A stretch of 64,000 nucleotides of DNA, from positions 8,229-72,228 of the forward strand of contig JAGOQM010000005.1 in assembly GCA_017991555.1 (NCBI GenBank), read 5' to 3'. A model generated the notes under the pieces. That model searched no databases. It worked only from the letters and a program-made list of their open reading frames with translations, and was not told the DNA's origin. Of this stretch, positions 53,036 through 62,078 are shown one piece after another (the stretch's first letter is position 1; each line of letters begins with the position of its first letter). Origin of the DNA: Neisseriaceae bacterium. Lineage in GTDB: Bacteria; Pseudomonadota; Gammaproteobacteria; Burkholderiales; Neisseriaceae. Position numbers and translations under genes: made by a program.

Positions 53036-53977
53036 ATGTACGTTAATTTATTTGATAGTGAAAATTTAAAGACCGTGTTTTCAGGGCATGAGACCTTTCC
53101 CTTAAGATATGGATGGTTGAAAAAAACGCATGACGAAGTCTTAAAGGCGGAGTCTGTGGAGCGAGATGCAAAGGATGTTTTTAATGATCCGGCATCTATT
53201 TCTGCCTTTGGTGTGGGTAAAAATATGGTGGCGTCGATGCGGCATTGGGCCACGCATACCGGTGTTTTAAAAGACAATAAATTAACTGATTACGCGAAAG
53301 AAATTTTGGCTGATGATGGCCTAGATCCATGGATGGAGCATCCGACTACGCTATGGTTGTTGCATTGGCATCTTGCGCGGCAGGAGTCGTTGGTGACCTA
53401 TCATTGGTTTTTTAACTATTATAATGGCACTGCGTTTGATCGGAAGTTTCTCAATGATGAAATTTTTGAGCTGTGTGAGAAAAAAAGGTGGAAAGCACCT
53501 TCCGCGACAACGTTAAAACGAGACGTTGAGTGCTTTATCCGAATGTATTTAAGTCGCGATATTAGCCAAAAGGCATACGATGACGACGCAATTGAATCAC
53601 CTTTGGCCGAGCTTTCATTAATTAAGCCATTAAATAAAAATGGTTTTTTTGTGCCGAATCGAGGCCCTAAGCTTAATTTAACTGCCGGTGTGTTTTTATT
53701 GGCGGTTGCTCATTTTTGGGAAGAGAATCATGCGCAGAATTCGTCGCTATCGTTTGATGCCTTAATGTATGAAGCGGGTGCGCCTGGGCGGGTTTTCTTA
53801 TTGGACGAACTGTCGTTATTGGACTTAATTAATTTTATATCCAATCACTTTAATGATTACGTGATGTGGTCAGAGACGGCAGGCATGCGCCAATTCACGC
53901 GTAATATGAAATACAGTTTAGCTGATATGAAAAACAAAGCATTAGCATTAATTAGGGAAGAATACTCTCACTCATGA
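53036..53977 (+). CDS. sspB: DUF4007 protein SspB, phosphorothioation nickase component
   Basis: 313 residues. The DUF4007 domain begins near the N-terminus (VFSGHETFPLRYGWLKKTHD), the hallmark of SspB. In characterised systems SspB nicks one DNA strand to let sulfur in. I chose the ATG at 53036 because the DUF4007 match begins about ten residues after it. A frame 33 codons longer (from 52937) would lie in the divergent promoter region and has no similarity. The stop overlaps the sspC ATG by four bases (ATGA), so sspB, sspC and sspD are translationally coupled. Confidence 0.87.
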   Translation: MYVNLFDSENLKTVFSGHETFPLRYGWLKKTHDEVLKAESVERDAKDVFNDPASISAFGVGKNMVASMRHWATHTGVLKDNKLTDYAKEILADDGLDPWMEHPTTLWLLHWHLARQESLVTYHWFFNYYNGTAFDRKFLNDEIFELCEKKRWKAPSATTLKRDVECFIRMYLSRDISQKAYDDDAIESPLAELSLIKPLNKNGFFVPNRGPKLNLTAGVFLLAVAHFWEENHAQNSSLSFDALMYEAGAPGRVFLLDELSLLDLINFISNHFNDYVMWSETAGMRQFTRNMKYSLADMKNKALALIREEYSHS

Positions 53978-56900
53978 AATTTGAAGATAAAGTAGCCATC
54001 AGTGCGGGGTTTAAGCGCTCTATCAATTTGAGCGATGATCAGTCAAATGCCGACGTGTTGTCGCATTATATTTGCCCCCCTTCCTCAGAGGTGGTCTTAG
54101 CCTCTATGTGTCAACACATTAGAGAGACAGGGCAAGCCGCCTTTACGTGGACGGGGCCTTATGGCTCTGGCAAATCAAGCTTGGCCTTGTTTTTATCTGC
54201 CTTAGTTTCCGAACGGGAAGATCTCTATCAGATCGCGGCCAACAAGCTGGTGGTTCATCAAACAGAGATTTTAGAGACATTTAGCACCAAACAACAGCGG
54301 CTGCTGATTCCTGTCGTGGCTAGTCCTGAAGACCCGATTCACGTCATCGCACAAGCGTTGAAGTCTGAAGCGACGCCTGAAGGCATCTTGAATCGACTAG
54401 ATCAGCTCGCTGCCGAAAAAGCGGGTTTAATCTTATTTATTGATGAAATGGGTAAGTTTTTAGAACGTTCTGCTTCTGAGCGCGCTTTTGATGTTTATAT
54501 TTTGCAGCAAATTGCCGAGCATGCCAGCCGAAGCAATGGGCGTATTGTCTTTGTGGGCATTTTGCATCAATCAATCGCTGAGTATTCTAGAAATCTACCC
54601 AAGGCTGCGCGTGATGAGTGGGTGAAAATTCAGGGCCGATTTGTTGACTTAGCCATTAATGCCGCGGGCGAAGAGCAAATTGCATTGGTTGCAAAAGCCA
54701 TTGTTTCTGATGAAAAACCTAAAAAAATCAGTAAAGACGCCAAAGTAGTGGCCAAGCTGATTGCAAAGAACCGACCAGTTAATGAGGCTTCTTTAGCAGA
54801 GTCATTAAATGATTGCTGGCCGCTCCATCCACTAGTGGCCGCTTTATTAGGGCCAGTTTCTAGAAAACGCTTTGGCCAAAACCAGCGCAGCATTTTTTCT
54901 TTTTTAAGTTCTGCTGAGCCATACGCTTTTCAATTTTTCCTAAAGCAGTATGAATATAATGCGGCTTTATTGTATACGCCCGCTTTGTATTGGGATTATT
55001 TACAGGCTAACTTTGAAAGCACGATTTTAGCGTCGCTCGATGCTAAAGGGTGGATCGTGGCGGTTGAAGCCATTAATCGTGCTACGGTGGCCGGTACCGA
55101 TGATCTTTCTGCTGCCGTGATGAAAACCATTGCGGTGATTGATTTATTTAAAGGCACATCTGGCGTTGCTGCAACTCATGATGTCCTTACACGAATTTTT
55201 CCTAAAGAGCGTTTAGCTGAAATTCTGAAGGATCTAGAACAGCTTTCCTTGATTCGCCTTAACAAACATACGGATAGTTATGCTCTTTATGAGGGCAGTG
55301 ATTTTAATCTTGATGAAGAGCTAGATGAAGCCTACCGACAAATTACCGACGTTGATTTTCAAAAGCTTAATAGTGTGGCGCAGTTTAAGCCGGTTGTCGC
55401 GAAAAAGCACTATCACCAGACGGGTGCGATGCGCTGGATGGACGTTCAGCTCGTTCCTGCTAATCTATTTAATAAGCTGGGACAGGGCTTTAAGAGCGGC
55501 CAGGCTTTTGGTGAGTTTTTGATTTTAATGCCGCGAAATGAAGATGAGTTGGCTATGGCTCAGACTTTTGTCGCCAGTGATGCCGCTCTTTGTCGTGACC
55601 ACCCTCGTATCATTGGGGTGGCTGCCGAATATGTACGGCTGATGGATTATGCTAGGGAAATGTTGGCGCTTGAGTGGCTGAAAAAGAATTCTGCCAAACT
55701 TGGGGGCGACCAAATTGCGCGTAAAGAAATTGAGAGCCGTCATCATGTAGTGGCTTCTTTGTTAAGTAACCTTTTAGAGAGTACCTTGAGCGATGTGATT
55801 TGGTTTAGGGATGGTGTCGAGAGTGGACTGATGTCTGAACGACAGCGTGCAGCCTATTGTTCCGTATTGGCAGACGAAGTGTTTGAACACTCGCCCGTAT
55901 TAAAAACGGAAATGCTCAATCGGAATAAGCCATCTGGTAACGCGAATGCAGCGCTAAATGCATTATTAAAACGGATGGTCAATAATGAAGGTGAGGAACG
56001 CTTAGGCATTGAGGGCTATCCTGCCGAAGGCGGTATTTTTAAGATTCTCTTAGAAGAAACAGGGCTGTATGCGTTTAAAAATGGGCAATGGGCATTTTCT
56101 GCGCCGGATAATGATCAGTATCGGTTAGCTCCGCTTTGGCAGGCAACGGATGCCTTACTTCAGGCAAAAGATACGGATATTGATATTAAAGAAGTGTATC
56201 AGCTTTGGGAGTCTGCACCTTTTGGCATCAAGAAAGGGCTACATGTTTTTTTAATGGCGACTTATTTACTGACTAAAGTAGAGCAGGTGGCCGTTTATTT
56301 AAATGGGACGTTCTTCCCAACGATTAATGATTTATTTATTGATTATTTGATCAAAAGTACGTCGGACATTCGTGTACGTTACGTTAGCCATGATCAAAGT
56401 GAAAACCTGCTATTAAATACCATGGTGCATCGGTTTGAAAATATGCCCACATTTGGTTTTAACTTAACCGAAGGGGCTTCTTCGTTAGAGGTTGCTCGTG
56501 CGTTAGTCATGGCTTCTAAACGGCTTAACCCTTGGGTGATGCGGACTAAAGAGCTGGCGCCACAGACGCTTAAGTTAAGAGAGGCTTTAAAACGCGCCGA
56601 GGACCCCAATAAGCTTTTGTTTGATGACATCCCCGCTATTTTTAATAGCGATAGCCATCAAGCAATCTTGGATGGTTTATGTGCCTCCTTGACTGAATTA
56701 TTTGATGCCTACCCTTTACTGATTGAAAAATTGGGCAGGGTGATCATGGCAGAGCTACACGTCAGCTTAGCCACTGAGCCAATGATGGAAAAACTACGTG
56801 CACGGGCTAAAAGTATTCACCAACAAAGTGGTGATTTTAGGGTAGATGCCTTAACGTCTCGATTAGCCACGTTCGATCAAACAGCTAATGCCATCAGCGG

Positions 56901-57267
56901 CATTGCCAGCCTTGCGGTTAATAAACCCATTAATGACTGGATTGATTTAGACGTTAAAAAAGCCGAAATTGAAATTGCCGTTTTGTGTGAAGGCTTCCGT
57001 AAGGCAGAACTGTATGCCGATGTAAAGGATAAAAGCCTACAGCGCCATGTGATCACCTTAACTTCCGGATTATCAGGTTCTGATCAAGTCCATCAAATGT
57101 CGGTAGATGTGTCTGAAGATGATCGTTCTAGCATTAATGAGATTAAGCAGCAGCTATTGAATGTTTTGCAGAATAAACCCAGCCCGGAATTGATTTTAGC
57201 GGCCATTACTGAAGTGGGCGTAGATTACATTTCTTTATTACAGGCCGGAGAGAAAGAGGTTCAATGA
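53974..57267 (+). CDS. sspC: Large ATPase of the phosphorothioation system (SspC)
   Basis: 1097 residues. The N-terminal P-loop module has Walker A TWTGPYGSGKSSLALFL (residues 58-74) and Walker B LILFIDEMGKFLE (about 150-162). After it a sensor-like segment FVGILHQSIAEYSRN and the QNQRSIFSFLSS-type segment (RFGQNQRSIFSFLSSAEPYA) are typical of large DNA-modification ATPases. The rest is helical without a named domain. It couples ATP hydrolysis to the SspB nick and SspD sulfur step. It overlaps sspB at its start and sspD at its end by four bases. Confidence 0.85.
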   Translation: MKFEDKVAISAGFKRSINLSDDQSNADVLSHYICPPSSEVVLASMCQHIRETGQAAFTWTGPYGSGKSSLALFLSALVSEREDLYQIAANKLVVHQTEILETFSTKQQRLLIPVVASPEDPIHVIAQALKSEATPEGILNRLDQLAAEKAGLILFIDEMGKFLERSASERAFDVYILQQIAEHASRSNGRIVFVGILHQSIAEYSRNLPKAARDEWVKIQGRFVDLAINAAGEEQIALVAKAIVSDEKPKKISKDAKVVAKLIAKNRPVNEASLAESLNDCWPLHPLVAALLGPVSRKRFGQNQRSIFSFLSSAEPYAFQFFLKQYEYNAALLYTPALYWDYLQANFESTILASLDAKGWIVAVEAINRATVAGTDDLSAAVMKTIAVIDLFKGTSGVAATHDVLTRIFPKERLAEILKDLEQLSLIRLNKHTDSYALYEGSDFNLDEELDEAYRQITDVDFQKLNSVAQFKPVVAKKHYHQTGAMRWMDVQLVPANLFNKLGQGFKSGQAFGEFLILMPRNEDELAMAQTFVASDAALCRDHPRIIGVAAEYVRLMDYAREMLALEWLKKNSAKLGGDQIARKEIESRHHVVASLLSNLLESTLSDVIWFRDGVESGLMSERQRAAYCSVLADEVFEHSPVLKTEMLNRNKPSGNANAALNALLKRMVNNEGEERLGIEGYPAEGGIFKILLEETGLYAFKNGQWAFSAPDNDQYRLAPLWQATDALLQAKDTDIDIKEVYQLWESAPFGIKKGLHVFLMATYLLTKVEQVAVYLNGTFFPTINDLFIDYLIKSTSDIRVRYVSHDQSENLLLNTMVHRFENMPTFGFNLTEGASSLEVARALVMASKRLNPWVMRTKELAPQTLKLREALKRAEDPNKLLFDDIPAIFNSDSHQAILDGLCASLTELFDAYPLLIEKLGRVIMAELHVSLATEPMMEKLRARAKSIHQQSGDFRVDALTSRLATFDQTANAISGIASLAVNKPINDWIDLDVKKAEIEIAVLCEGFRKAELYADVKDKSLQRHVITLTSGLSGSDQVHQMSVDVSEDDRSSINEIKQQLLNVLQNKPSPELILAAITEVGVDYISLLQAGEKEVQ

Positions 57268-58097
57268 TGAAGAAAGAAAAGCATGTTTTGGGTATTTCTG
57301 GCGGTAAAGACAGCGCGGCTTTAGCCGTGTTTATGCGCGATAACTTCCCAGAGTTGGACATTGACTATTTTTTTACCGATACGGGTAAAGAGCTGCCAGA
57401 AGTTTATGAATATCTTAGTCGCTTAGAAGGGTACTTAGGTAAGCCCGTCTTGCGCATTAACCCCGATCGAGACTTTGATTTCTGGCTAATGCAGCATAAT
57501 AATTACCTACCATCGCCACAGGCCCGTTGGTGTACGATTAAGATGAAGCTTAAGCCTTTTGAAGACTGGGTGCGGCAGTTTCTAGATGAGGGCTATACGG
57601 TTTATTCCTATGTAGCCATTCGTGCAGATGAAGAGTACCGGGAAGGGTATCAGTCGAAAGATGACAATCTGCATATTAAACTGCCTTTTTCTGAGGCAGG
57701 GGTGGACCGCCAAGGCGTTTTTAATATTCTGGAATACTCAGGCTTGGGCGTGCCCGAATACTACAAGTGGCGCTCTCGTAGTGGTTGTACCTTCTGCTTC
57801 TTCCAAAGAAAGATAGAGTGGGTAGGGCTGATGGAGCGCCACCCAGAGGCCTTTGAAGAGGCTAAAGCTTATGAGAAAAACTCTGCTGAACATGGTTCGC
57901 CGTTTACCTGGTCGGAGCGGGAGTCTTTAGAGGAATTGTCGCAGCCACATCGCGTTATTCAGATTAAAGAAGATTACGAAAAGCGCTTAGAGCGGGTTAA
58001 AAAGAAAAGAATTGCAAATCCGCTTAGGGATGATGATGAGATTGATTTAGATGATTTGTATGGAAAGTCTAAGGTTTGTTTGGCTTGTCATAAGTAG
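57264..58097 (+). CDS. sspD: PAPS-reductase-like ATP pyrophosphatase SspD
   Basis: 277 residues. PP-loop HVLGISGGKDSAALAVFM (SGGKDS at residues 12-17) adenylates the sugar-phosphate backbone, as in DndC. Iron-sulfur or sulfur-transfer cysteines are in RWCTIKMKLKP, SGCTFCFFQRK and KVCLACHK (the last at residues 273-276). The length matches SspD, not DndC (over 450 residues), which supports the single-strand system. The ATG overlaps the sspC stop. It is the last gene of the + strand operon and convergent with sspE. Confidence 0.9.
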   Translation: MMKKEKHVLGISGGKDSAALAVFMRDNFPELDIDYFFTDTGKELPEVYEYLSRLEGYLGKPVLRINPDRDFDFWLMQHNNYLPSPQARWCTIKMKLKPFEDWVRQFLDEGYTVYSYVAIRADEEYREGYQSKDDNLHIKLPFSEAGVDRQGVFNILEYSGLGVPEYYKWRSRSGCTFCFFQRKIEWVGLMERHPEAFEEAKAYEKNSAEHGSPFTWSERESLEELSQPHRVIQIKEDYEKRLERVKKKRIANPLRDDDEIDLDDLYGKSKVCLACHK

Positions 58098-58100
58098 AAA

Positions 58101-58130
58101 ACGGCTAGAACCGTAAGGTTAACTAGCCGT
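58101..58130. terminator. Bidirectional hairpin between sspD and sspE
   Basis: ACGGCTAG / CTAGCCGT with an inner AACC/GGTT pairing and a GTAA loop, just after the sspD stop and 10 bases before the sspE stop. The T-run is weak on both sides, so it may act as a boundary stem rather than a strong terminator. Confidence 0.6.
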
Positions 58131-58139
58131 TAAGACTTA

Positions 58140-60515
58140 TTACTCTAACCAAGGGCTGATTTTATCCCATGCAAGCTCGGAAATGCGTTCAGTACGTTTA
58201 TTTACAAACTCAATATTCCACTCGCCGTCGTATTGGGCTAATGCTTGAATCATAGGAAGAAAAGCGGCTTGTTGAATAATAGTATCAACAGATTGTTTTA
58301 TACCAATATTTTTAGCTTCTAATCCTAATGCTTGGGTTTCCTCTTCAGTTTTGGAGCTCAGCATCTTGTATAGAATCAATTTTTTCTGCCATGATTGATT
58401 ACTTATTGAGGAGTTTTCTGGTTTTGGTAATAGGGTTAAGTTTCCTAATTTGTTAATATGTAATTTGTCAGCCCCTTCAGAGTATAGAGAGTCATCCCAA
58501 TCAGTATTTTCTTGCGGGGCAATATGTTCAACTGTTTGATTATTTGTATCTAGCCAATTCTGTACGTCTAATAATTTTAAAACGCCTTTTTTACCTTTAC
58601 AAATTAAACCATAATTAGCAGGGTTTGTATCGGGGACGCTATCATGAGAGGCTGCCAATAATAAAAATCTAGCGATATCTTTATTAATTTTATATATCGG
58701 TTGTTGTAATGCTAGAGCTAACCATTTCTCTTTAGTGCCTGCTCCCCCTTCGGATAATATTGATAGGAGGGCTTCTTTATATCCACGAAGGTTTATACGT
58801 TCAGTGGTAGAGTTTTTGCTTGACCTTGATAAAGGAGCTAATGCGTGTTGAGGAGAACCGATTTCCATCAGTTTTCTATAGTGCCCATCAATTCCTGCTG
58901 TGTTTCGTCGAGAGGATCTCCATAAGATAGAAAAGGCCAATGTAGCTTTAACTGCGCTAATGAACTCAATAATTCTTTGGGCCTTTTCATCTGCTACACA
59001 AGTGTATATTTGAGTATAAAATCTAGCTAAAGGGCTGATAGTTATAGCGTGCTTCATCTTCCTTAGGACTTCTAAGCAAAGTTTAGCTGTTTCTATATCT
59101 TCTGCATTTTCCTGGGTTGCACTTATCTGAGGAAAGTTAACTCTTGTGTCTTTATCATCGGGCCAGCAGTGCTCAATAAATTGGCAAGTTAGATAAAGAT
59201 GATCTACATATTCTCGCTGCTTATTTAATTCAATATATTTATCTTCATATTTAATTGATTCGTACGTGTCTTTTAAGAATCTACGTTGGTCATTAAGGCG
59301 TTTAGAAATACTTATTCCACACTCTGATAATGCAAAAGACATGATAAGCTTGGAAGTAAGTTCGGGTTTCAGTTTATTGTTACTTTCTAAGTAATTCTCT
59401 ATTGCTTCGAGTTTCTGTTTCGCCGGGGATTGCTCAAATTTATCGAGGCCCTCACTATAAATAATTTTAGGTTTGAATGTTTCAAACGCAGTTAAAGGCT
59501 CACCTGTCGTATTTAATGACTCAAACATATCAAATGCATAGTCTTCATTTTTGGCTGTAACGACTGTTAAAGCAACTCTATCCAAAGCAAAATTTGCGAA
59601 TAAAACTAAATGCAGTAATTCAGCATATTGTAAGTTTTCTTGAGTGTAGGGGGCAATTTCAGGGGGTATCTCAGTTTTTAATAAGGTTTCTTGTAGAATA
59701 CGGGATTCAAATATGTCTTTGTCTTGGGGTAGCTCTAATTTTTCTTTATCGTCATTTTTTTCATCGTAGTCAAATGTTGGTGATGCAATTTTGCGGACTA
59801 ATTCTAAAAGGCAAGCTCTACCTTCAAGTAAGGGTTTGTATTTAGTTTCATTTCCTACTGATTTAGTAAAGGAAAAAAGAGTGTTGCTATTAGTACTTCT
59901 TGTATGTGCTCCATATTTATGTAGATATAACCCAATTGGAGATTTGTATTGAGCTGACTTTTCGTCTCGGGACCAAGAGTCTTCATAGGCACGAATCATC
60001 TTAGGGTAAAATTTAAAATTTTCATCATGGCCGTTATAGTAGTCTTTGTCTTCTTCGTAGGTTTTACTTAGTCGACCTAAGATTTTTTTACATTCTCTAG
60101 AAAGCCAATCAACAGCTACTTCTTCTTTATTTGAAAGTTTATTCAGTCGGATGCGAATTTCATCATGTAATACAGTAATGAGTAGCAGTAAGGTTGTTAG
60201 GCGTTGTTGACCATCAATAACAGTCATAACTTTAGAGGGAATCTCTCCTTTGACTAAAGGATTAATAGTGGAGTATGTTGTATCATGAATTGCTATAATA
60301 GTACCAAGGAAAGTAATTGAATCTTCTTGTTTTACTAATATAGTATAGCCATGGCACATATCTTCAATTAGCCTTGAAATTTTTGCTTTATCCCAGGAGT
60401 ATTGCCTTTGATAAGCGGGGATATACATTCCCTGTCCAGCTTCACACAAGTATTTCCAAATACACTCTGGTTGAGCGCTAAAAACGTCCTTAATATCTAT
60501 CATTTCTATTTCCAT
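58140..60515 (-). CDS. sspE: Phosphorothioate-sensing effector SspE (DUF262-DUF1524)
   Basis: 791 residues. The N-terminal DUF262 domain has PAYQRQYSWDKAKISRLIED and TVIDGQQRLTTLLLL (DGQQR at residues 101-105), used for phosphorothioate-stimulated NTP hydrolysis. A long helical middle follows. The C-terminal DUF1524 HNH nickase lies at about 660-720 (QTVEHIAPQENTDWDDS, then KLGNLTLLPKPENSSISNQSW split over this region). In characterised Ssp systems SspE nicks phage DNA that lacks the modification. It is convergent with sspBCD and more AT-rich, so it may have a separate history. The start may be residue 1 or Met5. Confidence 0.9.
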   Translation of the reverse strand: MEIEMIDIKDVFSAQPECIWKYLCEAGQGMYIPAYQRQYSWDKAKISRLIEDMCHGYTILVKQEDSITFLGTIIAIHDTTYSTINPLVKGEIPSKVMTVIDGQQRLTTLLLLITVLHDEIRIRLNKLSNKEEVAVDWLSRECKKILGRLSKTYEEDKDYYNGHDENFKFYPKMIRAYEDSWSRDEKSAQYKSPIGLYLHKYGAHTRSTNSNTLFSFTKSVGNETKYKPLLEGRACLLELVRKIASPTFDYDEKNDDKEKLELPQDKDIFESRILQETLLKTEIPPEIAPYTQENLQYAELLHLVLFANFALDRVALTVVTAKNEDYAFDMFESLNTTGEPLTAFETFKPKIIYSEGLDKFEQSPAKQKLEAIENYLESNNKLKPELTSKLIMSFALSECGISISKRLNDQRRFLKDTYESIKYEDKYIELNKQREYVDHLYLTCQFIEHCWPDDKDTRVNFPQISATQENAEDIETAKLCLEVLRKMKHAITISPLARFYTQIYTCVADEKAQRIIEFISAVKATLAFSILWRSSRRNTAGIDGHYRKLMEIGSPQHALAPLSRSSKNSTTERINLRGYKEALLSILSEGGAGTKEKWLALALQQPIYKINKDIARFLLLAASHDSVPDTNPANYGLICKGKKGVLKLLDVQNWLDTNNQTVEHIAPQENTDWDDSLYSEGADKLHINKLGNLTLLPKPENSSISNQSWQKKLILYKMLSSKTEEETQALGLEAKNIGIKQSVDTIIQQAAFLPMIQALAQYDGEWNIEFVNKRTERISELAWDKISPWLE

Positions 60516-60868
60516 AGCATGAGGTTAAATTAGATTGTAAGACCATAATCCATCTATATTCTAAGCGCAAGATATGGTTACTTTATAGTTGTGAATATTT
60601 TTATACAGAGGTCTTGCTAATCAATAGCTTTAATAAGATATTTATATTTAAGATAACAATTAATTACGATAGACGATGTTTAATCAATTTTGAAGAGGGT
60701 GGCTTTGTGTTTCTACCGCCACCTTCCCCCTTAAATACCCCACCAACTTCTTCCGAAACACCTCAATCACCTCCGGGGAGTCACTCAGGTGCGCCGGATT
60801 GTAAATCATGTAATGACCCAGAGAGTAGCTGCACATGATATTGTGTATTTAATTATTCAGGAGTCATT
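60516..60868. other. Intergenic region between sspE and the IS element
   Basis: AT-rich up to about 60680 (the sspE promoter side). It then holds the fragment at 60684-60808 and the left end of the IS element from 60809. The + strand frame at 60614-60838 reads a Pro/Ser-rich sequence antisense to this fragment and is not accepted. Confidence 0.55.
60684..60808 (-). pseudogene. 3' fragment of an unidentified gene cut by the IS element
   Basis: On the minus strand the bases read NPAHLSDSPEVIEVFRKKLV, then GYLRGKVAVETQSHPLQN and a stop. The amphipathic, charged ending and regular codons look like a real protein C-terminus; a LysR-type regulator end is one possibility, weakly supported. The coding part begins exactly at the left end of the IS, so the upstream part was removed or interrupted by the insertion. 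Confidence 0.35.
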
Positions 60869-61177
60869 ATGAGCAACGAACCAGAAATTCAGCGTTGGAC
60901 CGCCAAGCGTAAAGCTGAACTCGTCAAAGAAATCATCAAGGGCAAGACCAACATTGCCGAGGCGGCACGCACCCACGACCTTACCCCAGCTGAAGTAGAG
61001 CGTTGGGTCGATGATGCCATGCAAGGCATGGAGAACGCCCTTAAAGCCAACCCCAAAGACATTACTGAGATGTATGAGAAGAAGATGGATAAAATGCATG
61101 CTGCCTATGGCGAAGCGATGCTACAGATTCGATTCTTAAAAAAGTTACGGAGCCATCTCGACCAAACCGAAGATTAA
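60869..61177 (+). CDS. IS3-type transposase OrfA (DUF1153/HTH)
   Basis: 102 residues with a complete frame. A helix-turn-helix (IKGKTNIAEAARTHDLTPAE, about 24-43) is followed by a coiled coil (EMYEKKMDKMHAAYGEAMLQIRFLKKL, about residues 67-93), the usual leucine-zipper partner of OrfB. AGGAG precedes the ATG. OrfB begins 20 bases after the stop; in active relatives a -1 frameshift or reinitiation joins them. Confidence 0.8.
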   Translation: MSNEPEIQRWTAKRKAELVKEIIKGKTNIAEAARTHDLTPAEVERWVDDAMQGMENALKANPKDITEMYEKKMDKMHAAYGEAMLQIRFLKKLRSHLDQTED

Positions 61178-61197
61178 TCCAAACATCTATCGACGAG

Positions 61198-61995
61198 ATG
61201 GCCTCTGAAGACTTTAAGGTAACGGTTTCGCAAGCCTGTCTATGGTCTGGCTTACCCAGACGTAGTTTCTACTACGAAAAGGTCAAGAAGCAGCCTAAAA
61301 TCAATCAGTGGCTGGCTGCGAGAATCAAACAGACCATTGAGGCATTGCCTTATGCCGGCTATCGTACTGTTACCTTCTTATTGGGTGAAAATAAAAATAC
61401 GGTATAGCGGATCATGAAGCTAAAACATTGGCAGTGTCGGCAGCGAAAAATAGGCTTTAGACCGAGGGTGCCCAGTAGCGTATCGGAGGCATTCACCCCT
61501 AATGAACGCTGGTCAACAGACATTGCCAGAGTTTGGTATGGTGATCAGGATCGTTGGGCAGCTTTAACCTTGGTCATGGATTGCCATACTAGAGAATTAC
61601 TGGTTGGAATTTAAGAAAAAACGGCAATACCAAGTCTGCCGTAGCCGCCATAGAAGACGCCTTATTAAATCGTTATGGCACATTAGGCAAGGCCACTGCA
61701 GGCTTAACTCTTCGCAGCAATAATGGCTTGGTATTCACTTCTAGGCTCTACACCACCATGGCCTATCAGTATGGTCTGACCCAAGAGTTTATACGTCCGC
61801 ATACCCACAGCAAAACGGCATGGTTGAACGGCTTATTCGAATGGTCAAAGAGTAATGCTCGTGGCTACATAACTTTGAGTCACTCAGTGCTGCTAGGCTA
61901 GCTCTGGGCCGCTGGTTTCAATTCTATAACCATGGCGGCCGCATCAGGCTTTAAAGATAAAAACCCCTACGGAAGCGTATGCTTTAGCAGCTTAA
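61198..61995 (+). pseudogene. Broken IS3 transposase OrfB
   Basis: The DDE integrase reads in pieces. MASEDFKVTVSQACLWSGLP to a TAG at 61405 comes first, then the same frame resumes with the first aspartate in RWSTDIARVWYGDQD and stops at 61612. A frameshift near 61610 continues with WNLRKNGNTKSAVAAIED. The second catalytic aspartate is replaced (LRSNNGLVF for SDNG). Another shift near 61805 is needed to read QNGMVERLIRMVKE with the catalytic glutamate, after which a stop falls at about 61853. The end LAA-stop is at about 61995. At least two stops, two frameshifts and one active-site change make it non-functional. Confidence 0.85.
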
Positions 61996-62078
61996 GTTAT
62001 GCAGAAACCGCTGGGTCATTACATCGGCATGGAGTTAATTGCTAAATTGTGTCTCAATATTTCTTTATGTTGGATATT

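Larger units (their letters stand above)
60809..62023 (+). mobile_element. Degenerate IS3-family insertion sequence
   Basis: About 1215 bases. The left end TGTAATGACCCAG (60809-60821) and right end CTGGGTCATTACA (62011-62023) are perfect 13-base inverted repeats with the TG...CA ends of the IS3 family. OrfA is intact, while OrfB has an in-frame stop, two frameshifts and a changed catalytic residue. Flanking trinucleotides are TCA and TCG, so no exact target duplication is left. The element is dead unless helped in trans. Confidence 0.82.

Noticed and set aside
60614..60838. A + strand frame with a Pro/Ser-rich end
   Set aside because: It is antisense to the protein-like fragment at 60684-60808 and crosses the left end of the IS.
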